The position numbers and the translations under genes are program-made. From positions 124,001 to 188,000 of the forward strand of contig NZ_OY764544.1 in the NCBI RefSeq assembly GCF_963668475.1: a stretch of DNA of 64,000 bases. Direction: 5' to 3'. The stretch comes from an uncultured Methanospirillum sp. GTDB lineage: Archaea > Halobacteriota > Methanomicrobia > Methanomicrobiales > Methanospirillaceae. Shown one piece after another: positions 10,201 to 18,596 of the stretch. The notes below the pieces were generated by a model that saw only the letters and a list, made by a program, of their open reading frames with translations, was not told where the DNA came from and searched no databases. The first letter of the stretch is position 1. Each line of letters starts with the position of its first letter.

Positions 10201-10412
10201 TTGATATCGATGTTATCGTGCAGGATGCCCATCTCTATAAACTGTTGACCAAAACCTGGCAGGAGACAATTAGCAAAGAGGTCAGGGCAACATCGCTCGT
10301 GATTCATCAGGACAGTGGATCACGTGACACATCACTCTGGCAATTGGATCGTGACTGGGATATTGAAGGTGTCATGGTCACCATCGGCATCTCAGTATCC
10401 AATAAAAAATAA
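7224..10412 (+). CDS. ileS: Isoleucyl-tRNA synthetase
   Basis: This 1062-residue class I aminoacyl-tRNA synthetase attaches isoleucine to tRNA-Ile in the cytoplasm. The HIGH-type motif is HLGT at residues 54-57. The class I GWFYSQ region and the KMSKS motif at 591-595 are intact. A CP1 editing insert (TTPWTLPAN near residue 221) and the C-terminal anticodon-binding region are present, and full length matches archaeal IleRS. The start is TTG at 7224, with GAGGGG a few bases upstream and no better ATG. The gene is a single transcription unit with its own upstream gap. Confidence 0.97.
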   Translation: MREVTSSYVAKEIETSVRTFWTKNSIYSRVKDQNKGKKPWFFVDGPPYTTGNIHLGTAWNKLLKDSILRYHRMLGYDVTDRAGYDMHGLPIEVRVEQELGFKSKKDIEAYGIETFIERCKQFAISNKETMSDQFRSLGIWMDFDNPYQTITPDYIEAAWWALKKAHEKDLLERGHRVVNWCPRCETAIADSEVEYWDEQDPSLFVKFPITDKSDEYLVIWTTTPWTLPANVAVAVDKDFVYARVAAEKEGKTEYLWIAESLVEEVLKKGRYQDFSILEKKTGKELEGTRYTSPLADLVPHQKEIDHRVVIAGFVEMDNTGMVHIAPGHGWDDYLLGVQEGLDVFCPVDGAGLYTKDGGAFAGKFVRDANTEIVEALGSFLLARKKITHRYGHCWRCKTPIIYRATEQWFISIPKIKDQMLSEIAATTWYPDWAGSARFHDFVSDARDWCISRQRYWGIPIPVWECSECSQQMVFGTMAELNKAAGSNLTDPHRPYVDTITIPCSCGGTMHRVEDIFDVWFDSAMASWATIGYPGKTEEFEKLWPADFILEGQDQTRGWFYSQLGASTIAFNRSPYKQVLMTGFSLDADGRKMSKSLGNVVSPEEVVEKFGVDVLRLYLLSSNAPWEDLKFNWESVSTVNRTINILWNVYRFPLPYMILDDFTPSSAGGVWNHDFITRSLREMPDEDRWIISRINTVAKQITADMKEYNLHRLSRSLLNFVLEDLSRWYVQIVRPRMWLEEDSLDKKYAYETIYYCMRTICRLLAPFAPHIAEEIYGNLRLEGDPVSVHMLSWYSGEERLIDLDLETRMGLIRSFDEAVANARQTGKRKLRWPVGTVTVAARNDMVGKAFGSMYDLACQRANAREIVVISGQYDKILWKAEPVMKKIGPSFGKIGPQVKALIEGADGTEMRRQIAEKGSYTLAGPEGDISITTEHVMFTEVMPENIFSAEMSDAAVFVDVTLTPDLEADGYTREIIRRIQEMRKQMNLNVEEMIDIDVIVQDAHLYKLLTKTWQETISKEVRATSLVIHQDSGSRDTSLWQLDRDWDIEGVMVTIGISVSNKK

Positions 10413-10553
10413 TTTTTCGTATGTAATTTTTCTGGAAATGTCGGTATTCTCCTGATATCAGCATAGTATCTGTCCTGACAATTTCATCTTTGCCTACGAG
10501 TATGATCGATTTATATAGTAAAAAGAGGTAATCAACCCTAGCAAGATGAACGT

Positions 10554-11126
10554 ATGGTATCTGGAATGAATACTATGAACTTACAATCTGTAATCCTGGT
10601 ACTTCTGGGTGTTCTGTTTTTTATCATCGCTCCTGTATCAGCAATCGATTACTCTGCCTGGAAAGATATTACCGTAAATGAAACCCCGATGAATCATTCT
10701 TCCAATACAGTATATTCGATGAAAATTCCTCCTGGAAACTCAATTCTGATTGAAAATACCAATATCGGTCCGTTAACAAATGTATTTAACAAAAATAATC
10801 CTGGGTCCAGGATATCAATAGTGGTAAGTAATAATCCGACAGGTCTAAAACTGGATTCCACTGCTTCACGTCAGTTCCTTGATAAGTTCATGCTTGGTGC
10901 AAAGATCTCATTGATTTATGGTGATCAACCACAGTTCCTGAGTAATGGCGGAGTGATGGTTTATGGTACAAGCGGTGACAAGACCCTCGGAATCTATATC
11001 CTGAGTACAGACAAAAAGATCATCATCGTGACTGGTTTTTACGATTCGATGCAGGATGCCAAGGCCGGAGTAGAAACGCTGGGTATGCTTGCAGGATCAA
11101 TTCAGATGGTAGTCCCTGCCCTCTAA
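10554..11126 (+). CDS. Exported protein of unknown function
   Basis: This 190-residue protein has a strong signal peptide: hydrophobic stretch at about residues 11-27, cleavage probably after VSA. The mature part is beta-rich with Asn-linked glycosylation-type sites and no cysteine. Later starts at residues 5 and 8 are also possible. A TATA-like box (TTTATATAG, 10511-10519) lies about 35-43 bases upstream. I recognise no family. Proteins of this size with this kind of signal peptide are common in Methanomicrobia. Confidence 0.75.
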   Translation: MVSGMNTMNLQSVILVLLGVLFFIIAPVSAIDYSAWKDITVNETPMNHSSNTVYSMKIPPGNSILIENTNIGPLTNVFNKNNPGSRISIVVSNNPTGLKLDSTASRQFLDKFMLGAKISLIYGDQPQFLSNGGVMVYGTSGDKTLGIYILSTDKKIIIVTGFYDSMQDAKAGVETLGMLAGSIQMVVPAL

Positions 11127-11807
11127 CCTGTAATCTCTTTTTCTCTACTGTTTTTAAGAACTGTGGCTTTTTATCCGGCAGGTATCGACAACATGTAAGT
11201 CGTATAAGATGATCCGGTTACTGACGACTGGACAGAAGAAGCAGGGAAGAAGATTGTAGAATTGGATAAAAAATATGGTGAATGTGGAAGTTATTGCAGG
11301 ATTTCAGCGCCTGTTCTTGTTTGCACCAGGTGCATGTGCTGACTTTATGTCCTGCTGTTCTGAAACCGGAGCCTGAATATTCTTTGCTCCGGACTCATTC
11401 TTGGTGTTCTTCTTTGACATTAATTTCATCTCGTTCTATTCGAACTTTCAATGAACCTTATAGTTCATCTACATCTTTCTGTTGCCCGCAGCAGCGTATA
11501 AAGTTTCGCCTGATTGCCGATTCAAATACTTTATCAAATCGGTTTAAACGTATCATTAACAAAGTTATGGCGGTTTTTTGTAATTTTGTATATGCATACT
11601 TGTAATTTATGAAACACTCGTTAATTTCGTCCTCTCTTTGCCTATGGCGCATATTGGTTTCGTCTGGATATTTTTCAGAGCAATTTGATAGAGCATTCGG
11701 GTAATATAGGCAGACAGTCACTCCATTCTGTGCCTCTCTGTATCCACCGAACAACTATATACTAATCCTCGGTATTATGCAGTATCAACTCTGTGGAGGG
11801 TATGTAG
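11127..11807. other. Apparently non-coding stretch with one possible gene remnant
   Basis: No convincing gene is seen. A frame at 11208-11342 reads as a plausible peptide (DDPVTDDWTEEAGKKIVELD, then KYGECG) but has no start codon and is preceded by a stop, so it may be a remnant of a lost gene. The rest is AT-rich. Near the right end a TATA-like ACTATATACTAA (11753-11764) lies about 45 bases before the next ATG and is its likely promoter. Confidence 0.4.
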
Positions 11808-12596
11808 ATGATAAAAAAATGGGTGCAGGTGATTCTCATCTGCCTGGTCATCCTCATGTGTGCTACGGTTGTGACGGCCTTTCCATACCGGAGTCTTCCG
11901 ATTCTAACCGGACTTGTCATTGGAAGCACTTCAGATCCGGGAATTAGTTCCAGTCTTTCACTTTCAACCAGTACTAGTATTATTTCATCGGGTACCTCGG
12001 GAACAACCCAGTCTGGTTCTCCATCCGGTTCTTCGAGCAATATCCTGAAGGCTGAAATACCTGAACAGTGGCAACCGGGAGTGAGGGAGGGTGTCTATTA
12101 TGATCCACTCTCAAAGACCTCATGGATCTATGACAGAATTCTGAAGAAATACTATTGTCCGGAAAAAGGCTGGCTACTTATCGGTGAGTATACCACGGGA
12201 TCTACACCACGGCTGATTCGGCAGTTTTACTATGATCCTGCTGATGTGGTTTTCATATCCATGAAGAATGGTGAGAAGATACAGGTAAACCAGAATGGAA
12301 TTTATGATCCTACAAGTATCTCGCCGTCTGTCACTCCCAAGCCTGTTGTTCAGCCACAACAGACCGGTTCAACGACTATACTCATGAGCCCTGAACCTGT
12401 GGCTTCTGGAAGCAGTAGTCAACAGACAGCAGATCCCTGTCTTGTTCAATGTTCTGAATGCCCTGGTGGCACGTGCAGGGATTGTAATCAGAATGGTATC
12501 TGTGATGACAGTGAAGGGGCAACGGTAACTCCTACTCCGACCGGAGGAATGAGTGAGTCTGCCCAGTCAGGCATTCTGTTCAAGAAAGATCTCTGA
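11808..12596 (+). CDS. Exported protein with tyrosine-rich and cysteine-rich motifs, paralogue of the 16989-18380 gene
   Basis: This 262-residue protein has a signal peptide (about 1-25) and a Ser/Thr-rich stretch. A Tyr/Trp-rich module at about 87-165 follows (VYYDPLSKTSWIYDR, KKYYCPEKGW, QFYYDP). It ends in a Cys cluster (DPCLVQCSECPGGTCRDCNQ) running into an Asp/Asn-rich ICDDSEG and a TPTP tail. The same module and Cys cluster occur in the same order in the 463-residue protein at 16989-18380. The Cys pattern could form disulfides or hold a metal, and the NQNGICDDSEG part resembles a calcium loop. GGAGGG lies ahead of the ATG. Function unknown. Confidence 0.8.
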   Translation: MIKKWVQVILICLVILMCATVVTAFPYRSLPILTGLVIGSTSDPGISSSLSLSTSTSIISSGTSGTTQSGSPSGSSSNILKAEIPEQWQPGVREGVYYDPLSKTSWIYDRILKKYYCPEKGWLLIGEYTTGSTPRLIRQFYYDPADVVFISMKNGEKIQVNQNGIYDPTSISPSVTPKPVVQPQQTGSTTILMSPEPVASGSSSQQTADPCLVQCSECPGGTCRDCNQNGICDDSEGATVTPTPTGGMSESAQSGILFKKDL

Positions 12597-12849
12597 ACTT
12601 CTTTTTTTCTGACCTGAAGGATAGAGTAGAAACAATGAATCTTCTGGTTAGGCATAGTATAACTATTCCAGAACTGCATCAGGCATCTGAATTTTCTCAC
12701 CTGACCCGGTCATATGAGCAAGTCCGGTCCTTATATTTCAAAACAGATCATGGATCAGATTACTGTGAGATACTCAGTGTTTGTCAAATTTGGCAGATGA
12801 CTAATCCACATCAGGGTCATTGAGAATCATTGAGAAAGTACAAAAAAGG

Positions 12850-13566
12850 TTAGGTGTTCTGTATCGGGTTGGTACCAACCGGATTTGTCACCCGCTTGTC
12901 AGAGGTCTGACTGGTATCAACATTCCAGCTAAGCTGAGGCATGTCCATGAGGGCATCATCCTCTTCGGCTGTCAGGTTTGCTCTGACTTTGGTTCCGGTG
13001 AACGGTCCCCAGGTTCCGTCAGCATAGGCAAAGACACCATTCAGAGAAGTACTATTATCAAACGTTATCTGTACGGCACCTGCCTGATACGGTGGCCTGT
13101 ACTCGGGTGCCTCCCACCAGAATCCGTCCATGACTGGCGAATTGTTGGATGAGAAGTTACCCTGCATGTATCCGTTGTTATCCTTCACCTTGTATGATGC
13201 ACGGATGATATCGTCACCTGTCAGGCGGACCGTGAGGTTCCCGAGCAGATCCGTCTTCCATACTCCTGATACATCAGCGATCTGGGTGCCATTGGCCCAC
13301 CAGCCTGTCCAGAAATTTGATCGTGTGTAAGAACTGAAATAATCCGAGTACAAACCACCGAACCAGTTCGGACCCCAGCCTCCTCCTGATGATGAAGAAT
13401 GTGATTCACTCTGCTGCTGGTAACATCCTCCTCCAAAGAAGTTCCAGTCGCAGCCAGAAGATGACTGATAACTATCCTGCTGTGACCACCATGCGGCTGA
13501 TACTCCGCCAGCGGTCATTACGATGAGAATCATCGTAATTCCTAAACATACCCACAACCTGTTCAT
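12850..13566 (-). CDS. Exported Ser/Gly/Trp-rich protein of unknown function
   Basis: This 238-residue protein has a signal peptide (about 1-24). An aromatic and Ser/Gly-rich region with two Cys (about 25-95) follows. The next domain is beta-rich (SGVWKTDLLGNLTVRLTG, later TWGPFTGTKVRANLT) and resembles a lipocalin-like or META-like barrel used for small ligands in exported proteins. That resemblance is weak. It lies in the same orientation as the subtilase gene upstream of it, about 45 bases away, and could be its distal operon member. Family not recognised. Confidence 0.75.
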   Translation of the reverse strand: MNRLWVCLGITMILIVMTAGGVSAAWWSQQDSYQSSSGCDWNFFGGGCYQQQSESHSSSSGGGWGPNWFGGLYSDYFSSYTRSNFWTGWWANGTQIADVSGVWKTDLLGNLTVRLTGDDIIRASYKVKDNNGYMQGNFSSNNSPVMDGFWWEAPEYRPPYQAGAVQITFDNSTSLNGVFAYADGTWGPFTGTKVRANLTAEEDDALMDMPQLSWNVDTSQTSDKRVTNPVGTNPIQNT

Positions 13567-13611
13567 ACCCGATAATGATGGTTCTGTCTTAAAAATATTT
13601 GGTTATGATCA

Positions 13612-16600
13612 TCATATGTGAGAATGCGAATAAGCCTTATCTGCCTCCTGTTTCTTTCCAAGCGCAGTATATGCATTACCAAGGTTTGTCCAGGCAACAT
13701 CGTATGAATTATCTATCTGAATGGCATTTTGGTATGCCTGAATTGCCCCTTCATAATCTCCTGCCAATGATAGGGCATATCCTTTGTTGTTCCAGGTGAA
13801 TGCATTTCCAGGATCCAATGATAATGCTTTGTCATAATGTTGAATTGCCTGGTTGAAATTATTCGCGCGCGTTTCGATATTAGCTGCTTTAACCCAGGCA
13901 TCTGTAAGTGACGGATTGATTGTGATGGCCTGGAGATAAAGTTTCAGTGCCTCATCACTCCTACCCGATTTATCCATTGCAAAAGCCAGGTTAGTCAGGC
14001 TGTGTGTATCATCTTTGTCAATCGCGAGAGCTTTCTGGTACGCTGAAATAGCCTTTTGGTACTCGGCGAGGTCAAGCAGATAGATGTCACCGAGAGTGTA
14101 CCACAGGATGATAGATTCAGGATAAAGACTCAAAGCCTCATTGGCAGTAGCAATCGATTCATCACTCTTTTTCATTTTTGAAAGAGAGAGAACCTTTAGT
14201 CTCCATGCCTGGAAATTTGTCGGAGACGTATCAATGGCCTTGTCCATCAATGCCACCGCTTCTTCGTATTTTCCCTTACCAAAGAGAGAGAGGCCCTCAG
14301 TAAGGAGATCCTCTGGATCTGGAGGCCTGATAGTGGATCCTGAACTCACCGGACTGTCCGGTATGATGGACGAACCGGAATATTTCAATGGCAACTCATC
14401 TGTAACTCCCGGTAACACTGAATAGGCAGCATCACATAACCCGTCCCCGTCAATGTCAGGACAGGTCTGCGAGAATCCTTTCCCATCAGCCAAAGCCCAG
14501 ACATTTCCGCCGGTATACGGTCCACCAACTATGTTTGTACCCTGGGATTTTTCACCGTTCCAGGCATAATTAGGATTAGCACCCTCCTGGATGTTCACAT
14601 TATTCTCATTCTCAAGATAGTTGTCTGAAATAAGATTCACTTTTTCAGGTGTGACACTGCCAGAAATGAGGATACCTTCACCAGTATTTCCTGCAATTCT
14701 GTTCTGACTTACGATATTGCGTCCCGATGGCTGGAACATGATACCGCTGATCTTGTTCGATAGTACAGAATTATTGGTAATCGTGTTTGTGTCTGAATAA
14801 TAGAGATTCAATCCTCGGAGATTTCCAGTCAGAGTATTATCAGATATCAGGTTCTCTGAACTCTCTTCCAGGTAAATTCCTGGTGGTGAGTTCTGTTCAC
14901 AGATATTGTTGTTGATCGAATTTTTCAGTGAGGATTTCAGAACAATCCCACCATTTCCATTACCTGAACATCCATTTTTCTCGATAATATTTGATGTGGA
15001 TCCTCCCTTAAGCAGAATACCTTCCTGGTGACTGAGAATTACAGAATTGCCGGATATCCGGTTATTAGACACTTTGTCCAGAACCATACCGATGAGGTTT
15101 TTCTTTAGATCGTTTGTGCTAATGACTGAGTCGCTGGTTCCTTGATCCATCACAAGGCCATACTGTGCATTCCCGTTAATTGTGTTCTTTTTTACATCTG
15201 CATGCGATACCCCTGACAGGATCATCCCGATGGTATTATAGGGTAAACGACAGGAATCTATCACCAGACCATCGGTATTTCTGGCTGAAATTCCCACATA
15301 TGTTCCCATCACGGCGAGATTCTTTATGGTTATATTCTTAAGCCTGCTCTGATCAGGGGATTCAATCACAATTCCACGTTGAAGGGGGGGAGATTCAAGT
15401 CCGAACTGTACCGCAAATCCTTCGATCTGGTGATCTGTTCCATCCAGCGTGACATCAGAAGAGGATATCCTGATGATGGTTTCTGAAGAGTCAAGAATAT
15501 CTGATCCAAGGGTATATTCACCAGGCTCTGTTATTTCAACAGAACCTGTGATTACAGAGGAGGTTCCTGTTTCTTCAACTGGTGGTTGCGTAGGAGTGGG
15601 GACCGTTGTCCGAGTCGGTGTTGGTGTGATTGTCTGTTGTTGGGTTTGGTTTGCCGAAGTGTTATGCAGATATTCATACATCTTTACTGCATTTGGAAGG
15701 CCGTACCCGTACACAGGGCTCCATCCCTGCTGATCGAATGGAGTCGCAGTCTGGAACATGGCTTCCTTCATACGTTCCCCGGGTGTCTGGGGAAACAGGC
15801 TCCATACAAGGGCTAATAAGCCGGCGATATGGGGAGCTGCTGCACTGGTTCCGGTAAATGGTGAAGGAAATTTTCCGGCTCCTGAAACTTCGATAGAGTT
15901 GAGCCCTGAAATATCAGGCTTCTTTCGCTCTATCTGTGTTGGATACGCAATGGTAACCTCGCCCTGTGATGAAAATTTTTCAATAGTCGGAGACTGAACT
16001 GCAGGAACCGCTGCTACAGATATCACCTCATCCACTGCTGCCTGGCCGATGATAGAATCTGATGAAATCATGTATCCCTCTGGAATGGAAACCAGATTCT
16101 TGTCGATCTTCAGAATCAGTTCAAGAAGCTTCGGTTCTGCCTCTTCTGTCTTTTTTACCCTGATCTCAGCCTTCAGTGGTTTGTCTCCGATGTACTGATA
16201 ATATAATTTTTCAAGTGAACGTTTTTCTCCACTCTCCGTTCGTTCACTTACCGCGATCTCTGCTCCTGTCTGGCGATCATAAAGATACAGACTGTACGGG
16301 TTTTGACGCTGCTCATACGAATCATCCCATTCAAGGATAGTTCCCATAAAACCGCCTGAGTTCATATCAACCGGAATGCCCGGAGATCCATTGAACGAGT
16401 TGAAACCACCACCTGCATCGGTGAACATCCCCTGGTAATGCAGTTGCCCATTGTTTCCAGCTGCAGAAACAAAGAGCAGGTCTGGATGTTGAAGGAGGAT
16501 CTCTTTCAGATGAACTGCACTACGTCCGTCTTCAAAGTACGGAATCTCAAGGAGTCCGACATCATCAACAATAATGTTGCATCCAGCCGCTACAAGACTG

Positions 16601-16992
16601 TCAATAGCTTCTGAAAAACTGAGATCATTATCACCTGAATCTGCATAATAGAGCGAAGCGTTTGGTGCCAGGTCATGAATGATCTCGAGCATTGCTGTTC
16701 CTTCATCCATCTTACCGGTTTTCAGAACATGGACATCAGCAGAGAGATCGCCGGTCTTCTGGGCATCTGCAAGATGTTTCACCCCGTTTGAGATGACACC
16801 TACTCTGATCCCTTGTCCATCTCCTCCGGTAAGATTTCTCAACTGGTCGGTCTTCAGGATCTCATCTCCGGCAGTTGTGACACTCCCGATTGCGGAGACC
16901 GGAGAGATAATGTAGAGAATGCAGATGATGAGTATGATAAGCCAGATCTTTTTCAGGTAACCTTGTTGTAAGGATACCAAAGAGATGGTCAT
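13612..16992 (-). CDS. Exported subtilase-like/NosD beta-helix/TPR fusion protein
   Basis: This is a 1126-residue protein. An N-terminal membrane or signal helix (about 15-34) precedes an S8 subtilase-like domain (about 50-440). The serine box GTSAAAPHIAG is intact (Ser383), as is the oxyanion SAAGNNG (Asn180). The expected Asp position reads VISNGV (Asn69) and the expected HGT reads EGT (Glu97), so the classical Asp-His pair is missing. Thr/Pro linkers lead to a right-handed parallel beta-helix (about 485-850, NosD/CASH type). About 870-1126 is a run of TPRs. The start overlaps the upstream gene by four bases (ATGA). It may be an adhesin or scaffold, or a protease with altered chemistry. Confidence 0.9.
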   Translation of the reverse strand: MTISLVSLQQGYLKKIWLIILIICILYIISPVSAIGSVTTAGDEILKTDQLRNLTGGDGQGIRVGVISNGVKHLADAQKTGDLSADVHVLKTGKMDEGTAMLEIIHDLAPNASLYYADSGDNDLSFSEAIDSLVAAGCNIIVDDVGLLEIPYFEDGRSAVHLKEILLQHPDLLFVSAAGNNGQLHYQGMFTDAGGGFNSFNGSPGIPVDMNSGGFMGTILEWDDSYEQRQNPYSLYLYDRQTGAEIAVSERTESGEKRSLEKLYYQYIGDKPLKAEIRVKKTEEAEPKLLELILKIDKNLVSIPEGYMISSDSIIGQAAVDEVISVAAVPAVQSPTIEKFSSQGEVTIAYPTQIERKKPDISGLNSIEVSGAGKFPSPFTGTSAAAPHIAGLLALVWSLFPQTPGERMKEAMFQTATPFDQQGWSPVYGYGLPNAVKMYEYLHNTSANQTQQQTITPTPTRTTVPTPTQPPVEETGTSSVITGSVEITEPGEYTLGSDILDSSETIIRISSSDVTLDGTDHQIEGFAVQFGLESPPLQRGIVIESPDQSRLKNITIKNLAVMGTYVGISARNTDGLVIDSCRLPYNTIGMILSGVSHADVKKNTINGNAQYGLVMDQGTSDSVISTNDLKKNLIGMVLDKVSNNRISGNSVILSHQEGILLKGGSTSNIIEKNGCSGNGNGGIVLKSSLKNSINNNICEQNSPPGIYLEESSENLISDNTLTGNLRGLNLYYSDTNTITNNSVLSNKISGIMFQPSGRNIVSQNRIAGNTGEGILISGSVTPEKVNLISDNYLENENNVNIQEGANPNYAWNGEKSQGTNIVGGPYTGGNVWALADGKGFSQTCPDIDGDGLCDAAYSVLPGVTDELPLKYSGSSIIPDSPVSSGSTIRPPDPEDLLTEGLSLFGKGKYEEAVALMDKAIDTSPTNFQAWRLKVLSLSKMKKSDESIATANEALSLYPESIILWYTLGDIYLLDLAEYQKAISAYQKALAIDKDDTHSLTNLAFAMDKSGRSDEALKLYLQAITINPSLTDAWVKAANIETRANNFNQAIQHYDKALSLDPGNAFTWNNKGYALSLAGDYEGAIQAYQNAIQIDNSYDVAWTNLGNAYTALGKKQEADKAYSHSHI

Positions 16993-18380
16993 GATGTTAG
17001 ATCTCCTATCTTGGAGTTTTTCAGATCCAGGGGTTTTATGGATGAATCAGAAAGATCTGAGAGCGAACTGGTTTTTATCGCATTAATATATTCCACCGTA
17101 CAGAACCCTTGATTCTTTGAATTTGTATTGGCAGACCAGGTACTTTGGTCTGAATCAATAACCGTGTAAGATCCTTTCTTAAAAATCGGTTTCTCATTAC
17201 CAGAAGTTTCAGGAATGGCAGTCCATCTGGTATTCGGCACTCCGTCTGTTCCCTTTTCACCGGTGGCCTGCCAGGGTCCGTACATTGTTCCATCTGAACC
17301 CTTGACCCCGATGGTTCCCGGAGCGGAGACACCCTGGCCGTTATTCCAGTGATATGTGGAGATGGACAGAATCTGAACATCTGAGTCAAAAGTTATCAGA
17401 GTGGGTGACGTTGGATTGTTCATCACAGCATCGGTGTTCTCATTGGTCCAGGTTGATCCCATCTTCATTGCCAGGATAGGTGCCTGTGCTGTTTCGCTGA
17501 TTCCGCCCTGAGAAACAGGCGTCTGTGTTGGCTGGACAATGGGCTGGGGTGCTTCACTCTGGCCACTCTGATGGCTGGTAACACTTGGTACCGGTTGTAC
17601 CAGACCCTGAGGATTTTCACTCTGGCCCCCGGTCGACGTTGTTCCCGAAGTACCAGATTCTATCTCATCGCAGATCTGGTTGTGGTTACAGTCACGACAG
17701 TATCCGTCTGGACAATCCTGGCAGGTAACAAGGCAGGGATCATTATTGAGTGCACCAGAGTCTGAACCGCTGATTCCTGTCTCGTCAGTCTCCTGGGGTA
17801 TAGGAGTTTTCGTATAAGTAGGTTTTATTGTCCTGGCCGGAGTCTGGGTCTGTGTAGGTTGAATGGCCTCCATTGTACTGGGATTGATGGATTGCCCGGT
17901 TTCCATATCGATGAGGCTTATGGATCGGGGATCATAGTAATATTGCGCAACAATCCGTGCTGGTTGTATGTCAGAAAAACGGGTAACCAGATACCATTCC
18001 TTATCTTTACAGTAGAATTTCCTGATGACCGAATCGTATCTCCAGTATGTTCGTGATACCGGGTCATAATACAGACCGGTTTTTGTGTCTCTGATCCAGC
18101 GTTCAGGTGGTTGTTCCTGAATTCGTGGAGGTACAGAAGTACTGATAGAAGGATCATTACCATCTGAAGGTGTATACGAGACCACTTTGCTAGAAGAAAT
18201 ACCAGATACAGATGTGCCTGACTGAGATATGGTGAGTGGTGCATCAGTATCAGATATGCCGGGATGATCCCCCTTGACCAGATCTGTAAGGGTCTCGGCT
18301 GATATCAAAGACGATGCTGTGACAATTAGTAAAAAAAGACCAATTAATGGCATTAATTTTCTGATACTATCTGTTCTCAT
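16989..18380 (-). CDS. Exported Cys-rich/Tyr-rich protein translationally coupled to the subtilase-like gene
   Basis: This 463-residue protein has a signal peptide (about 1-28). Its Tyr/Trp-rich module (LYYDPVSRTYWRYDSVIRKF, then YYDPRS) and Cys cluster (DPCLVTCQDCPDGYCRDCNH) are both shared with the 262-residue protein at 11808-12596. An extra C-terminal beta domain at about 310-440 (YHWNNGQGV, GTIGVKGSDG, GPWQATGEKG) may bind ligands. GGGAGG lies ahead of the ATG. The stop overlaps the subtilase ATG, so the two exported proteins are probably made together and may act as a pair. Function unknown. Confidence 0.85.
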   Translation of the reverse strand: MRTDSIRKLMPLIGLFLLIVTASSLISAETLTDLVKGDHPGISDTDAPLTISQSGTSVSGISSSKVVSYTPSDGNDPSISTSVPPRIQEQPPERWIRDTKTGLYYDPVSRTYWRYDSVIRKFYCKDKEWYLVTRFSDIQPARIVAQYYYDPRSISLIDMETGQSINPSTMEAIQPTQTQTPARTIKPTYTKTPIPQETDETGISGSDSGALNNDPCLVTCQDCPDGYCRDCNHNQICDEIESGTSGTTSTGGQSENPQGLVQPVPSVTSHQSGQSEAPQPIVQPTQTPVSQGGISETAQAPILAMKMGSTWTNENTDAVMNNPTSPTLITFDSDVQILSISTYHWNNGQGVSAPGTIGVKGSDGTMYGPWQATGEKGTDGVPNTRWTAIPETSGNEKPIFKKGSYTVIDSDQSTWSANTNSKNQGFCTVEYINAIKTSSLSDLSDSSIKPLDLKNSKIGDLTS

Positions 18381-18596
18381 ACTTCATCCTCCCTCGTATG
18401 AAGAGGGGATATTCGCTGGTGAGTATTTAACAGTGCCGTAAATAATGAGCATATGCAGGATGCCTATATCTATTATTCAAACTCCAATGTTTTTGTGATA
18501 TAATTAGAAATTTATTATTATAATCGAATATTTGTAGATCTTTTCTCCTGATTTAGATATGTTTAAATAATTCACAACTCACTACAATCGTATCTC

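Noticed and set aside
11458-11754. 98-residue minus-strand frame
   Set aside because: Low-complexity composition, no ribosome site, no family resemblance, and competing frames on the other strand.
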